From Roridomyces roridus (lineage: Eukaryota; Basidiomycota; Agaricomycetes; Agaricales; Mycenaceae), in the NCBI GenBank assembly GCA_029378245.1, contig JARKIF010000002.1:558001-622000 (forward strand): DNA of 64,000 bases. Direction: 5' to 3'. The position numbers were made by a program, and so were the translations under genes. Shown here piece by piece: positions 1-10,937 of this stretch; the first letter of the stretch is position 1, and the number at the start of each line of letters is the position of its first letter. Below the pieces are notes generated by a model that was given only the letters and a program-made list of their open reading frames with translations, had not been told where the DNA came from and ran no database searches.

Positions 1-890
1 CATCTCATGATCGTCGATTTCGGTCTCGCTCACCATTTCGAGGATCCGAATCCGAATACAAATCCCGAATGGCACCGCCTGTACGAAGTCGGAGGCGACC
101 ATTTCCCGCTACTATGGGCAGATGACCCCGACAATCCGCACCGGGAGTGTGAACCCAAAGGCTCACAAGCTTATTCGTGCGAGAAGCGGATGCTGGGTCT
201 TCCTTATTCATATGCGACGGACTTGTGGTCGGTTGGAGTAACGTTTTACCAGTGGATTGGTCGTGGCGAAGTAAGTGCCCTTCTCCTCGATTGCAGACGG
301 CGTTGGCTGACATGAGTTGTAGCTTCCGTACTTTGGGCCAGCGGGCTCTGAATTTCTCGAGCAAGATGAGGATGGCAGCACGGGGGATGCAAGTGAGAGC
401 AGCAGCGATGACAGGGAGAGCGAAAGTGAGGGAGATGACGATGATCTGGAGAAGAGCGATACTGCTGAGCTCGGAGACGACGATGACAATACAGACCACG
501 GGGAGAGTGTGGACGGAGCTGCCGCTGAGCACGCCGACGACGGGGACGACAACAGCGATGTGGATGACGACGACGACGAAGACTCGCAGGAGATTGTCTG
601 GATCCCAAGGCCCGACTTTCACTATAACGACCACAGTGCAATTCGGGATTTCTTTGACAAGGTACGTCTACCCCAAGCTGACTCGATTCCGGTTCTGGAA
701 GCGCTTTGACAGATCTTCTCGACGGTGCCTGGGACACGTTTCGAGTCGTACGATGAACTCAAACGGCATGTCATGTGGGGACGTGACCAGTACGTCCAAG
801 CGGTTCTTTGCTGTCTGGCATTCACTTATCTCTTTTTGCAGCGATTGGACAACGCACGAGCAACCTCGCCTCTCTCCTCCCAGCCTCTGA
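1..890 (+). CDS. C-terminal part of a protein kinase (copy A0), cut by the window start
   Basis: This is the C-lobe of a Ser/Thr-type kinase; the N-terminal part lies before the window. Exons read as <1-270, 323-661, 713-789 and 842-890, with GT-AG introns that keep frame. It starts just before the DFG motif ([12 protein letters not shown]), passes a WADDPDNPH segment and a DLWS-x-G motif, then a long Asp/Glu/Ser tract (about residues 105-185 of the visible part), and ends with MWGRDHDWTTHEQPRL and a TGA. No APE motif is seen after the activation segment; its place is taken by a CEKRM-like stretch. It matches the 3' half of the minus-strand kinase at 13152-15597 and is the undamaged version of the acidic tract that carries a frameshift there. 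Substrates are unknown. Confidence 0.8.
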
Positions 891-1629
891 ATCGTAAAAC
901 CATATAGATTGCTGCTCGGTATGCCTCTGCGTCATTCTCTCTCTTTCACCAACTCACATTCTCTCAGATATACCCTTCTTCTCTTCCTTTTGATTTTACA
1001 CTCCATTGAGAATCGCGTCGGGGCGGATGAAGACGTTGTGCACGGAGAAGGATCGATACGGCGGCGGCGGTGGCGAAGCTAACGACGAAGTTTGAGGGTT
1101 TGTGCGAAGGACTGGTGTGTGAAGGGGACGCCCGACAACGATCACCACCGACTTACGCCAACTCGACATTCCGAAAGTCAGTCTTGCCTCCCGTTTGTTG
1201 CGTGAGTGGTTTGTCCTTCTGTTGCTGGCGTTGTCTGACTTTTGTTCAGCGTGGGTGTCCTTGGTGTCCAGCTATGGTTCATCGGCCCTCGTCACGACCG
1301 TGGAGGATTTTTCTTTTTTTTCCTATTATCTTCTCTCTCCGTCTGTATCTCGTCTATATGAATCCTCTCTTTTCATCTGAATTCGTTCGTGCAAGTCGGT
1401 AGAGAAGGTAGAGATAGGCCGGCGACTAATGCATATCGGGAGCAGCTCGGCCAGAGCCCGAAGCTTACTCTCTGCATCCATGTATTGCTCCTTCCTTCCT
1501 TCCTCCCGTCCTCGTCAGGGTCGCGTCGGGTAGCAGGCAACGCCCGTTTTGATTGACCTCGTTGATCCATTCACTTTTTTCTTTTGCGGGAATATGGCCG
1601 AGTCAGGGCTCTGAGCTTATCTCTTCACC
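891..1629 (+). other. Kinase 3' module, no confident gene
   Basis: No gene is supported here. The stretch holds the 3' module that follows every kinase of this family in the window: an arginine-rich region at about 1020-1150 whose translation keeps a broken RGRP core, then a pyrimidine-rich run at about 1300-1380. Related modules lie at 12394-13151 (minus), 28930-29280 (minus), 33690-34060 (minus) and 60699-61230 (plus). The last 250 bases lead into the carrier gene. Confidence 0.6.
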
Positions 1630-2865
1630 ATGTCCAAGACGGTCAAGGACCTCACCGCTGGGACGGCGGGCGGTATCGCCCAGGTATGCCCTTTCCTCTG
1701 GCAAGCTCGCTGAATGCGACGGCTCACAGGTGCTGGTCGGCCAACCGTTCGACATCGTCAAAGTTGTGGGTGCTTTTTCCTCTCGAGGGCTGGCTCGGGA
1801 TGAACACTATCGAAGCGTATGCAAACGGCACCCCAAGGGACCTATTCGGGCATGATGCACTGTGCGACGGGTATCTTGAAAAACGAGGGGCCTCTCGCTT
1901 TTTACAAGGTGTGTGTTGGCAGACTCGCAGGAGACTTGAACTTTAAACACTCTACAGGGAACCCTTACGCCTCTGCTGGGAATCGGCGTGTGCGTATCCA
2001 TCCAATTCGGCGCCCTCGAAAACGTCAAGCGTTACTTTGCTGCTCAAAACCGCGCACAAAGCATTGGAGGGGAGAATGGCGCGACGCTGACTGGGGGTCA
2101 GCTATTCACGGCGGGTGTCGTGGCTGGTGTTGCCAATGGCTTTGTCTCTGGGCCGGTAGAGCACATCCGTATCCGTGCGTGGTCTACACCCGACGCGTTG
2201 TTTCTCTGACGATAGCCGTAGGTCTGCAGACCCAGTCATCGACCAAACCCGACTACAAGGGTCCACTCGACGCGATTAAGAAGATATATTCCGCGCATGG
2301 TATTCCCGGTGTATTCAAGGGGCAGGCTGTTACGCTCCTCCGCGAGGCCACAGGCTACGGCAAGTGCTCATCTATTGCACGACGTATCTAGTTAATTGAG
2401 CCTTCAGGCGTTTATTTCCTGGCATACGAGAAACTTGTGCAGCGGGAGATGGCTCTCAAGGGCATTAGACGCGACGAGCTCAGCCCGGTCAACGCCGTGC
2501 TGTATGGCGCGGCTGCTGGCTACGCTGTGAGTGACTTATGCCTGCGGTTTTATCGCCATTCATGGAATTCCTTCTAGCTATGGGCCGTTATTTATCCGAT
2601 AGACATGATCAAGTCAAGAATGCAGACGGATGGCTTCACGCCTGCCACAGGGCAGAAATACAAGTCCGCCATTGATTGCGTGCGTACCGTCTGGCGGACA
2701 GAAGGCATCGCGGCCTTTACGCGTGGCCTCACGCCGACTTTGATTAGGTTGGTGGTTTTTTCTTGCCTGTTCCTCCGAAGCTCATTTCGCGATAGGTCAC
2801 CGTTTGCGAACGGGGCTACTTTCCTTGGTTTTGAGATGGCGAGCAGGGTGCTGAACTCTTACTAG
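1630..2865 (+). CDS. YMC1: Mitochondrial carrier, YMC1/YMC2 type
   Basis: Mitochondrial inner-membrane solute carrier of the SLC25 family. Exons 1630-1683, 1730-1765, 1816-1908, 1958-2174, 2222-2359, 2408-2526, 2578-2747 and 2796-2865 join in frame to 298 residues, the usual family length. The three repeat signatures are visible: QPFDIVKVRMQ, GPVEHIRIRLQ and YPIDMIKSRMQ. The protein closely resembles yeast Ymc1/Ymc2, which are linked to glycine or glutamate transport across the inner membrane; substrate here is inferred from family only. Intron 5 has a GC donor (GCAAGT). A truncated inverted copy lies at 11910-12393. This copy shows no break and is likely functional. Confidence 0.9.
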
Positions 2866-2991
2866 ACTAGACTTTTAATAGACTATTTGGCTCCGGCGTC
2901 GGTGGTGATCGTGTTACCCTTCTTGAGCCTGACCTCGACGGATGCGGTAAACTCCATTAGACAATGCGCAGCCTCTCTTCTTCCACCCTTC

Positions 2992-4016
2992 ATGTCGACG
3001 CTCACCTCGCAGGAAGGAAAGCCAGCGCTGGCGCCAGGCTCGAAATTCGTGAGGAAGCATCTGGATGCGACGCGGTCTGAAGAATTTTGGTTTCACGACG
3101 GGTCCATCATCCTCCTCGTTGGCTCTCAAATGTTTCGGGTACACCAGACCGTGCTTTCGACCCATTCCGAGGTCTTTGCCGGTCTCTTTACAGTTCCTCA
3201 GTCTTCAGATAAAGAGAAGGACATGATCGAGGGCTGTCATGTCGTCCAACTGCACGACAATCCAACCGACTTTGTGGACTTGCTAAAGGGCATCTACAGT
3301 CCCTCGTATGTGCCTGTTTTATTCTACTCACAACTGACTGGAACGCGTCCAGCCATTTTGATACTCTTCCAGAGGAGCTGGGAGACGTGCTATCCTGGGT
3401 TTCCGGCATACTGCGCCTCAGCACGAAATACATGGTCCTCTCTCTCCGCCAACGCTGCCTCTCAATTCTAAAAGCCAAATTCCCCACTACATTTGCAGAC
3501 TACGCCGCCCAAGCCACTCATCCCCACCGCAAACACTACAAATCCGACGACCTCATGCGTGTTGTGCTCCTAGCGCAAGAATGCAACGTCCTGGAAATCC
3601 TGCCCTACGCGTACTACTGCGTAGCGCGGATTGGACTCAGCCGAATCGTCTCGGAGCCGCCGGGCGATATTTCATGGAAGCAGAAAGCCATCTGCCTCGT
3701 GGGTCGTGAACGACTGCGGTGGGCCGAGATGAGTCTTTCGCATTCCTTCCTGTTTGCGTTCCGTCCGGCAACCAGTTGTCGGACGCCAGGGCAATGTGGG
3801 ATTGGGCACGGTCCGCAGAAGGAGTGGCGTGCTATTGAGGCGGGGAGGAGCCCGCATCCGTTGAAGCTGTTTGCGCGCTGGGATGCGCTGCATGTGTGTG
3901 CTGAGTGTGTTGCGAGTGCGCAGAAGCAGCATCAGGCGGGGAGAGAGGAGGTTTGGCAGCATTTGCCGATTATTTTTGAGCTCGACGCTTGGGAGGAGCT
4001 ACGGAAGAATGCTTAG
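2992..4016 (+). CDS. BTB/POZ domain protein
   Basis: Two exons (2992-3305, 3353-4016) encode 325 residues. A BTB/POZ fold is read at about residues 25-130 (FWFHDGSIILLVGSQMFRVH, then THSEVFAGLF), followed by a helical region and a Cys-containing C-terminal part. This is the standard single-BTB architecture that is greatly expanded in agaricomycetes; roles are mostly unknown, with protein-protein binding or cullin-3 adaptor activity as possibilities. The ATG at 2992 is the first in frame near the domain. The last third is repeated at 7792-8160 as a fragment. No break is seen. Confidence 0.8.
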
Positions 4017-4484
4017 AGTCCAGGTTTAATTGTGAAATTTTGTATATTGTATGTATCGAACAATTGAATGCTTCGAACGCTGTTGAGCGGCGGTGTTACG
4101 CGTACCAGCAGAGTTGAACAGAAGGCAAGAAAGGCCTATGCATGATTTAGACACACTGCAGTGTCCGTGCTTACTAGAGTCCCGAGGATCGCCCCAGTGA
4201 GTTACGAACTCCGTCGTTGAGCCATGGGGATAAAGCATCTGCATAACTTGCTATCACGCGAAACAAGCCATGAAACCAAGTTGAACCCAAAGATACCGCC
4301 TCATTAGCAACAAGGACGGGCAACTCGAAAAAAAAAGTGTGCGAGGGGCGGCGCATTTGTCCAGAAAAAACTTTTACTCCCATGTACTTCCATGTATCAA
4401 GAATGCGCTTGAAAGACAAGATGAATGAATCTTGAATGGCTTGGTTTCAAACGTTGTAGGCGCAACAACATCAACCTGTATTAC

Positions 4485-6124
4485 TTATACCGCTGCGAAT
4501 CCCATCCGCTGTCCTCCAACATCCCAAACGCTAGATGAACGAATGAAAAACAAAGAAAAATAGTTCGAGATTGGCCACACCTGTAATAATGCTTCAAGAC
4601 GCTGAAAACAATCCAATCAGCTCGAGTTCTCCTCTGATAAACCAACAATGAGAACCCGGAACTCACCTGGCCCCAAGAAGATTAAGCCCATCAAAGGCAT
4701 TGATGAGCGTCTGGCAAGTCTCCGGATCGCCCTCAAACGGCCCAACACTCAGCTCGATGCTGGGAATCGTCAAGTTGAACGCAGAGCCGTCTTGAGCTGT
4801 GAATTGGATCGCGATCTCGGCTGGAAGGGTCGGGATGAGGTCGCAGGCGATGCCATAGGTACCGTTTTCTGAGGCGTGGGGGACAATGTCCGGGGAAATG
4901 AGTGCATATATGGCTTCCTGTGTTCAGTACATCATTATGACTGCAGTGCGCAACAGGATGGAGAGGGAATTCATACGGTTAAGTCTGTAGGGAAGAGCAC
5001 GTTGCTCGTTCCGCTGTCAAAGATGACTTCCCTCGTAGCGTTCAGCAGTGATGTGGTTTGTCCGTTGACGAACACTTGAGGCGAGATGAGGCTTGGAAAA
5101 CAAACGATGAGCCAGTGAAAGCATCAAGCAAGGTACGAAGAAACTGACGACCAGTCAACTTGTTCGCCCGGTGCGGGCAGAGAGGCGAACATCAGCGGTC
5201 CTGTTGAACAATATGTTTAGGACTGCAGATGTGCCGTGGATGTAAATGAGGAACGAACCATCGAATTTCGTGTCATCAATTCCGCCGATAGTCAATTCAG
5301 CGTTTCCCTCTGCTTGTGGAGTTAAGAAGAAACCGAAAAGAGCTTTTGGGGGTGAGTACAGGAGTTGGGATCTACGGAGCAACACTCACAAGGCAATCCT
5401 TGGTCGATGAGAGCACCGAACACGCCATCCGCTTGGGCATCCATTCCTAAGAAAAAAAGTTGAGACCGTGACTGCATAAAGTAAGTCGAATATCCTTCTC
5501 ACCCATGATGCCACTGAAAGGGTCCGCAAAGAATGGCTCGGTCTGATTAATGATGAGGAAGAGCTCGGTTGACTCGATAGTCAATCCCCCAATCGATACC
5601 GTGTCCGTAGCATTGTGGAGGGTCATCCTGGCCTTTCTCAGCCAGCTGCAGGATTGGTTGTGAGGAAACCACCGACTGTGTGTTATTTCCGATGACGGGG
5701 ACTACCCCAACACCTGCACTCTCACGTCAGAATCCCACGCCATGCACCCAAATCGCAACGAACCGGTGTCAAAGACAAGAACGCCCGTAAAGTTTCCCTC
5801 TGCGAATGTCGAGCTCTGCGTGGGATCGAACTGGATCTGGTTGCTACACGCTTCCGCGCATTGCGTCGAGGCGACTTCGAGCGTGCTGCTGCCGGTGTCG
5901 AAGACGACGAGCATCGTCTGAGGCGGTGTGCCCACCGAGATGTTTCCGATCCACTGGAGATCGGTGCCCAGAAAATAGTCGTCCAAGGGTACAGTGACTG
6001 GCTTCAGTGCTCTGCGCCTCGTGACCGAAGGGGCACTCCGTGATTGAACCTGGATGGCTCGAGGTGTGGCTTGAGTAGCATAGGTTGAAGCGAGAAAGAA
6101 GAAAAGACCCAAGAGGCGGAGCAT
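4485..6124 (-). CDS. Secreted pepsin-like aspartic protease (AP1)
   Basis: Family A1 aspartic endopeptidase, probably secreted. Ten exons on the minus strand (5764-6124, 5677-5713, 5503-5627, 5390-5446, 5259-5342, 5149-5200, 4977-5091, 4667-4917, 4581-4601, 4485-4530) join in frame to 382 residues. A hydrophobic signal peptide (first about 17 residues) is followed by a basic propeptide. Both catalytic motifs are present: FDTGSSTLE at about residue 76 and FDSGTSNVLF near residue 265, and the C-terminus has the usual VWDVGGQRMGF. It is the only one of three aspartic protease genes here without a frame break. A TATAAATA box lies about 40 bp upstream of the ATG. Likely role: extracellular protein digestion. 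Confidence 0.85.
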
Positions 6125-6164
6125 CTTGGAGTAGTACTGGGTATTTTGGATGGCTCAGGGCCCA

Positions 6165-6172
6165 TATTTATA
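6165..6172 (-). promoter_or_regulatory. TATA box of AP1
   Basis: TATAAATA on the minus strand, about 41 bp before the AP1 start codon. The two other protease copies keep a TATA element at nearly the same distance. Confidence 0.6.
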
Positions 6173-7189
6173 CGAGAGGCGTCCAAGTATTCCCAGGTAT
6201 GATCGTCGAGACTCGAGAGGGTGCCGAAACTTTTCCTCTCCGCAAACACAGAAAGAGCGGCGATCCGGGGTGCCAGCTTGCCGCGGTCATCCTCATCTGG
6301 CGTTGTGCTGTGGGAAAGCGCATCAAACACATGGGGCGTCCATCGGGCGGCCACTCACCCGAATTTCGAATATCTTTGAATTAAAAAGATTCGGGCGGAG
6401 ACACGGCAACTGTCAGAGTAGTACGCGGCGACAAGACTAGCGCCGGAGGTATCGAGGAACCAAAATACAGTGTTGCCAGAGCGGAGCTGGTGCAAGAACA
6501 AATTTATGCTGGAGCGGGGTCGTGGTGGTTGGGAGCAAGTTTGGAGTGATTGGCATATCGATCAGATCAACAACCGTCCACAAGCGCACTGGAGGTTTCG
6601 AGCTGGCCTGGGACATACCTCACTCAAATCTCACTTGAGGGCTCGCATCCGCATTCAATAAGTGGACTGACTCGCACTTGAATGCCTCAAAGCATCGCAC
6701 CAATGCGTGCAACGGTGCAAGTAAGTACTATAATCAACCAAATTCAACCAACGGTCTTTCCGACTCTTCCGCCGTACGGTTTGTTCCTGGAAGCTTTGGG
6801 AGATCAAGGCCACAGTTTTTTTTTCAAATTTTCTCTACGCCAAACTTGGATGTCATTGTTCAAGCAGGGGACGTGGCTCTCATTGGTGTGGTTCAAAATA
6901 ACACTCGCCACTGTTCTTGCACACAAAAGGCCGCCCATCCACGACAGAGTTCTCTAATCCTTCTCGCATGTTGTGTAGTGGAATAACAAAGCTGTATGAC
7001 AGGGGATCCACAGAGAGTCAAGAACGAACAAGGTCACTGACCTAATTTGAACCAACACCGCCTCTCGCCTTTGTTCTTCAAACACGGCGCTATTGTGTAG
7101 ATGCGGCGTCTTGCAGAAGCCATTTTCGTTCCTACGGTGAACGGGGGTTCAGAGTGAAGACAAAAGGTGTTCTTGTTCCAAGTACTAAT
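6173..7189. other. Intergenic, duplicated non-coding stretch
   Basis: No supported gene. From about 6660 to 7150 it matches 10340-10820 of the second tandem unit (for example the shared run around ATCAACCAAATTCAA), so it is the old upstream region of gene X. Confidence 0.55.
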
Positions 7190-7222
7190 TGGTTATTACC
7201 TGATTCAATCAGGTAATAACCA
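7190..7222. repeat. Perfect 16-bp palindrome with 1-bp loop
   Basis: TGGTTATTACCTGATT (7190-7205), one C, then its exact reverse complement (7207-7222). It sits where unit 1 lost the 5' half of gene X: sequence to the left matches about 10810-10825 (promoter side of X2), sequence to the right matches about 11365 onward. The second unit has no such palindrome. Confidence 0.8.
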
Positions 7223-7582
7223 GCCAAGGAGGGGTTAGCTCGGGTCATGGTGAGATTTCCGCAATGCACTCACTTACGCACATCTCATATCCTGCAGGCC
7301 ATAAGTGAAAACGCCAAGAAGAGAGCTGCGTTGGCGCAGAATGCCGAGTCGGACTGGGAGCCTGCAGCTGGTGAGTCCATTAGTTGAAAATTAAATGGTT
7401 CAAAGATTCTGAATATTGGGTCATGCAGCTGTATACGCCCCAGGGATACCCTTCGAGCTTATGCTGTCCAACTTGTCGCTTACGTCGACGGAGGCCACTG
7501 GCAGTCCTGAGTCGACTGCGACCGACACGACTCTAGAAACTGATGTACTTGAGGGCAAAGAGATGCCAACCTTGGCAATTTG
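7223..7582 (+). pseudogene. 3' remnant of gene X (copy X1)
   Basis: Only the last two coding exons of gene X remain: about 7301-7372 (AISENAKKRAALAQNAES-like) and about 7430-7582 (YAPGIPFELMLSNL ... EMPTLAI, stop). They align with 11444-11525 and 11577-11746 of X2. The start codon, promoter and first exons are missing; a deletion of roughly 0.55 kb explains this, with its junction at the palindrome 7190-7222. Probably not functional. Confidence 0.7.
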
Positions 7583-7791
7583 AGAGCGAGAGAAACATGT
7601 ATACCCTTGTACCTGAACCTTGTATTGTATCTGAATGTTACCTGTATAATCGTGAGTCGAAGAGGCCGGAACAATCGGTCAACGTTCAAGAGATTCCGCG
7701 AATACAATCAGCCTCGAGTCTCGACTTGGAGAAGACGGCGCACGCATACACAACTCAATGCAAGGGTTCGCTCCTATCAACTGAGACAGCG

Positions 7792-8160
7792 TGGAAGCAC
7801 AAAGCCATCTGCCTCCATGGTCGCGAGCGCCTGCAGTGGGTCGAGATGAGTGTTTCGCATTCCTTCCTGTTTTCGTTAAGGCCGGCATCCAGTTGCCGGT
7901 GCGACAGTCGGACGCCCGGGCAATGTGGGATTGCGATTGAGGCGGAGAGGTCACCCCCGTTGAAGCTGTTTATTAGATGGGATGCGTCGCATGTGTGTAC
8001 CGAATGTGTTGAAATTGCGCAGAAGCAGCGTCAGGCGCGGAGAGAGGTGTGGCAGCACTTGCCCATTATCTTTGAGCTCGATGCGCGGGAGGAGCTTCGG
8101 AAGAATGCATGGATATCGTCCAGATTTACTTACAACATCTTGTATATGTCGAACAATTGA
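7792..8160 (+). pseudogene. 3' fragment of a BTB gene
   Basis: Translation matches the last third of the BTB gene at 2992-4016, from a WKHKAICLHGRERL stretch to EELRKNA at 8106. The BTB domain and start are absent and the original stop is changed, so reading continues to 8160. It marks the start of tandem unit 2. Considered a relic. Confidence 0.75.
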
Positions 8161-8164
8161 CGCC

Positions 8165-9802
8165 TTATACCGCTGCGAATCCCATACGCTGTCCTCCAAC
8201 ATCCCAAACGCTAAATGAACAAATCACAAACAACGCAAAACAATTCGAGATTGCGGCGTACCTATAATAATGCTTCAACAGGCTGTGAACACTCCAATCA
8301 GCTCGAATTCTCCTCTGATAAACCAAAAATTCACCTGCCCCCAACAACATTAAGCCCATCAAAAGCATTAATGAGCGTCTGGCACGTCTCCGGATCGTCC
8401 TCAAACGGCCCAACACTCAGCTCAATGCTGGGAATCGTCAAGTTGAACGCAGAGCCGTCTTGGGCCGTGAATTGGACTGTGATCTCGGCGGGGAGGGTTG
8501 GTATACGGTCGCATGCGATGCCGTATGCACCGTTTTCCGAGGCGTGGGGGACGATGTCAGGCGAGATGAGTGCGTATATCGCTTCCTGTGTTTAATACAT
8601 CATTATCAGTGCACAAGGGTAGAGAGGGAATCATACGGTTACGTCGGTGGGGAAGAGAACGTTGCTCGTTCCGCTGTCAAAGGTTGCTCGTTCCGCTGTC
8701 AAAGATGACTTCCCTGGTAGCGTTCAGCAGTTGGGTGGTTTGTCCGTTGACGAATAGTTGAGGCGAGATGAGGCTTGGAAAATAGATGATGAGCCAATCT
8801 TTCTAAGAAAGGCACGAAAAAACTGACGACCAGAAAGTTTGTTCGCCTGGTGCTGTAAGAGAGGCGAACGTCAACGGTCCTTTTGGATTACATTTAGTAG
8901 AGATGCGTTGTCGAGGTAAATAAAGAACGAACCGTCAAACTTAGTGTGGTCAATGCCGCCGATAGTCAATTCAGCGTTGCCCTCTGCTTGCGGAGTCAAG
9001 AAGAAGCTGAACAGAGCTTTGTAGGGTTAAATCAGGGCTCAGCAGTCTGCACAGAGATAAAAGGAAACTCACAAGGCAGTCCTTGGTCGATGAGAGCACT
9101 GAACACGCCATTCGCTTGGGCATCCAGTCCTAGGAAAAAAGGTTGAGACCAAAAGACATTAGGTTTGATATATCGTTCTCACCCAGAATGCCGCTGAAAG
9201 GGTCTGCGAAGAATGGTTCGGTCCGATTAATGATGAGGAAAACCTCGGTGGATTCTATAGTCAATCCTCCAATCGAGACCGTGTCCGTAGCATTGCGGGA
9301 GGTGATTCTGATCTTTCTCAGCCAGCTGAAGGATTGATTCTGAACCACCTACTGCGCGTTGTTTCCGATGACAGGTACTACGCCCGTACCTGTATTGAAC
9401 GCACGTCAGAATCCACTACATCCACCCAGATCTCGGCGAACTAGTAGCAAAAGTGAGAACGCTAGTAAAGTTTCCCTCTACGAATGTCGAGCTCTTCGTG
9501 GGATCGAACTGGACCTGGTTGCTACACGCCTCCCCGCACATCGTAGAGGAGAATTCGAGCGTGCTGCTCCCGGTGTCGAACACCACAAGCATCGTCTGAG
9601 GCGGTGTGCCCACTGAGATATTTCCGATCCACTGGAGATCGGTGCCCAGGAAATAGTCGTCCAAGGGCAGAGTAACCGGCTTTAATGCCCTACGCCTCGT
9701 GACCGCATGGGCGCTCCGTGATTGAACCTGGATGGCTCGAGGTGTGGATTGAGCAGCATAGCTTGAAGCGAGAAAGAAGCAAAGACCCAAGAGGCGGAGC
9801 AT
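8165..9802 (-). pseudogene. Aspartic protease copy AP2, broken in the second active site
   Basis: Same ten-exon structure as AP1 (9442-9802, 9353-9389, 9183-9307, 9073-9129, 8933-9016, 8828-8879, 8637-8773, 8335-8585, 8262-8282, 8165-8210). Signal peptide, first catalytic motif (FDTGSSTLEF) and C-terminal VWDVGGQRMGF are kept. In exon 7 a 22-bp tandem duplication (8661-8704) repeats the codons for the second catalytic motif and shifts the frame, giving TGA directly after FDSGTSNL. Every other exon has exactly the AP1 length, so the duplication looks recent. A TATAAATA box is still present at 9843-9850. If translated, the product would lack its C-terminal lobe and be inactive. Confidence 0.85.
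8661..8704. repeat. 22-bp exact tandem duplication
   Basis: Two exact copies, 8661-8682 and 8683-8704, each covering the DSGTS active-site codons of AP2. AP1 and AP3 carry a single copy. 22 is not a multiple of 3, so AP2 loses frame. Confidence 0.95.
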
Positions 9803-9842
9803 CCAGGAGAAGTACTGCGCATTTTGGATTGTTCAGGGCTCA

Positions 9843-9850
9843 TATTTATA
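9843..9850 (-). promoter_or_regulatory. TATA box of AP2
   Basis: TATAAATA on the minus strand about 41 bp upstream of the AP2 ATG, at the same spacing as in AP1. Confidence 0.55.
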
Positions 9851-10837
9851 TCGAATTGGAGGTCCGGAAACAAAGTGTCAGCAGCGGCGAACCTTGGTGC
9901 GGCGATCCGGGGCGCTCATCCTCGTCCGTTTTTGTGTTTCTGGGAAGCATATGTATTGAGAGCTGCCAAAAACAGAGAGCGGCCGTCCCAGGCCGTCCCA
10001 TCCTCGCCCGAGTTTTGATATTCTCCATAACAATCCAGAAACTTGATCGGTCGAGTCGGGCGGGCCGCGGAGAGTCGACGTTGAGACACGGCGGCTGTCG
10101 ACGCGGACTCAGAGCGGCCAGTGAGCAGCACGATATTATAGTGCCGGAGCTACAGTGAAGCCGGAGGTTGTGGTGGTTGGGAGCAAGCTCAAAGTGATTG
10201 GCAGATGCTCGATCAGATCAACTTGACAACAATCCACAACAACTGCCCGTGGGCAGATACTTGAGAAAGGTTTCCAGTTGGCCTACATGATTGAACACTC
10301 GCGGGCTTTAATGTCCGAGTCAATTCACTCAGTCTTTGCGGAATGGCTTGAATGCCTGAAAATATGGCAGCAGTGCGTGTTCGATTGCAAGTACTGTAAT
10401 CAACCAAATTCAAACAACGGTCCTTCGCCGTCCGATCTGTCCCTCGGAGCTTTTTGGAAAGCAAGGTCGCAATTGTCAACAATCTCCCCTTATCAAGCTC
10501 CAATGTCTTTGTTCAAGCGGCGCGGCTACTATGTCTCTCAGTTGGGTTGAAAATAACACTCGCCATTGTCCTTGCACACAAAAGGCCTGCCATCCATGAT
10601 AGAGCTCTATAATCCTGCTCGCGTGTTGTGTGCGAAATAACAAAGCTGTATGATATCGGGACCCACAAAGTGTCAAGAACGAACAAGGGCATCGAGTCAA
10701 CATTGAGTTAATTTCGACAACACCGCCTCTTGCCTTTGTTCTCCAAGCACCATAGCATTGTGCAGACCAGAATAAAGACAAAAGTGTGGATATGTTGTTG
10801 TTCTTCTAAGTACCTGGTTACCTGACTCACGCCCGTC
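9851..10837. other. Intergenic, duplicated non-coding stretch
   Basis: No supported gene. About 10340-10820 matches 6660-7150 in the first tandem unit. It carries the upstream region of gene X2. Confidence 0.5.
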
Positions 10838-10843
10838 TATAAA
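10838..10843 (+). promoter_or_regulatory. TATA box of gene X2
   Basis: TATAAA about 100 bp upstream of the X2 ATG, followed by a CT-rich leader, a usual fungal promoter layout. Confidence 0.5.
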
Positions 10844-10937
10844 GCACAAATAAAACAGAGCTGGAAATCCCACTCCTTCGCATACTCCCCAGCTTACCAC
10901 TACAACGTCAAACCCACGACCAACACTCTTCCCGCCC

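Larger units (their letters stand above)
1..2126. repeat. Left arm of inverted duplication I
   Basis: Bases 1-2126 reappear inverted at 11910-14040: kinase end, 3' module, then the first exons of the YMC1-like carrier. Similarity stops inside carrier exon 4, after GTGTCGTGGCTG. The left copy keeps the whole carrier, so it is probably the older arrangement at this breakpoint. The outer end lies beyond the window start. Confidence 0.85.
3675..7791. repeat. Tandem duplication, unit 1 (about 4.1 kb)
   Basis: Unit 1 runs from the last third of the BTB gene through the aspartic protease and the remains of gene X. The same order recurs at 7792-11746. The offset is about 4117 bp at the BTB end and about 4164 bp at the X end, so the copies differ by small indels plus one larger deletion in the X part of unit 1. 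Edges are approximate. Confidence 0.8.

Noticed and set aside
5646..5676. Introns of 27-31 bp in AP1 and AP2
   Set aside because: Moving the acceptor 18 bases gives normal introns of 49 and 45 bp, matching the AP3 exon border and keeping frame.
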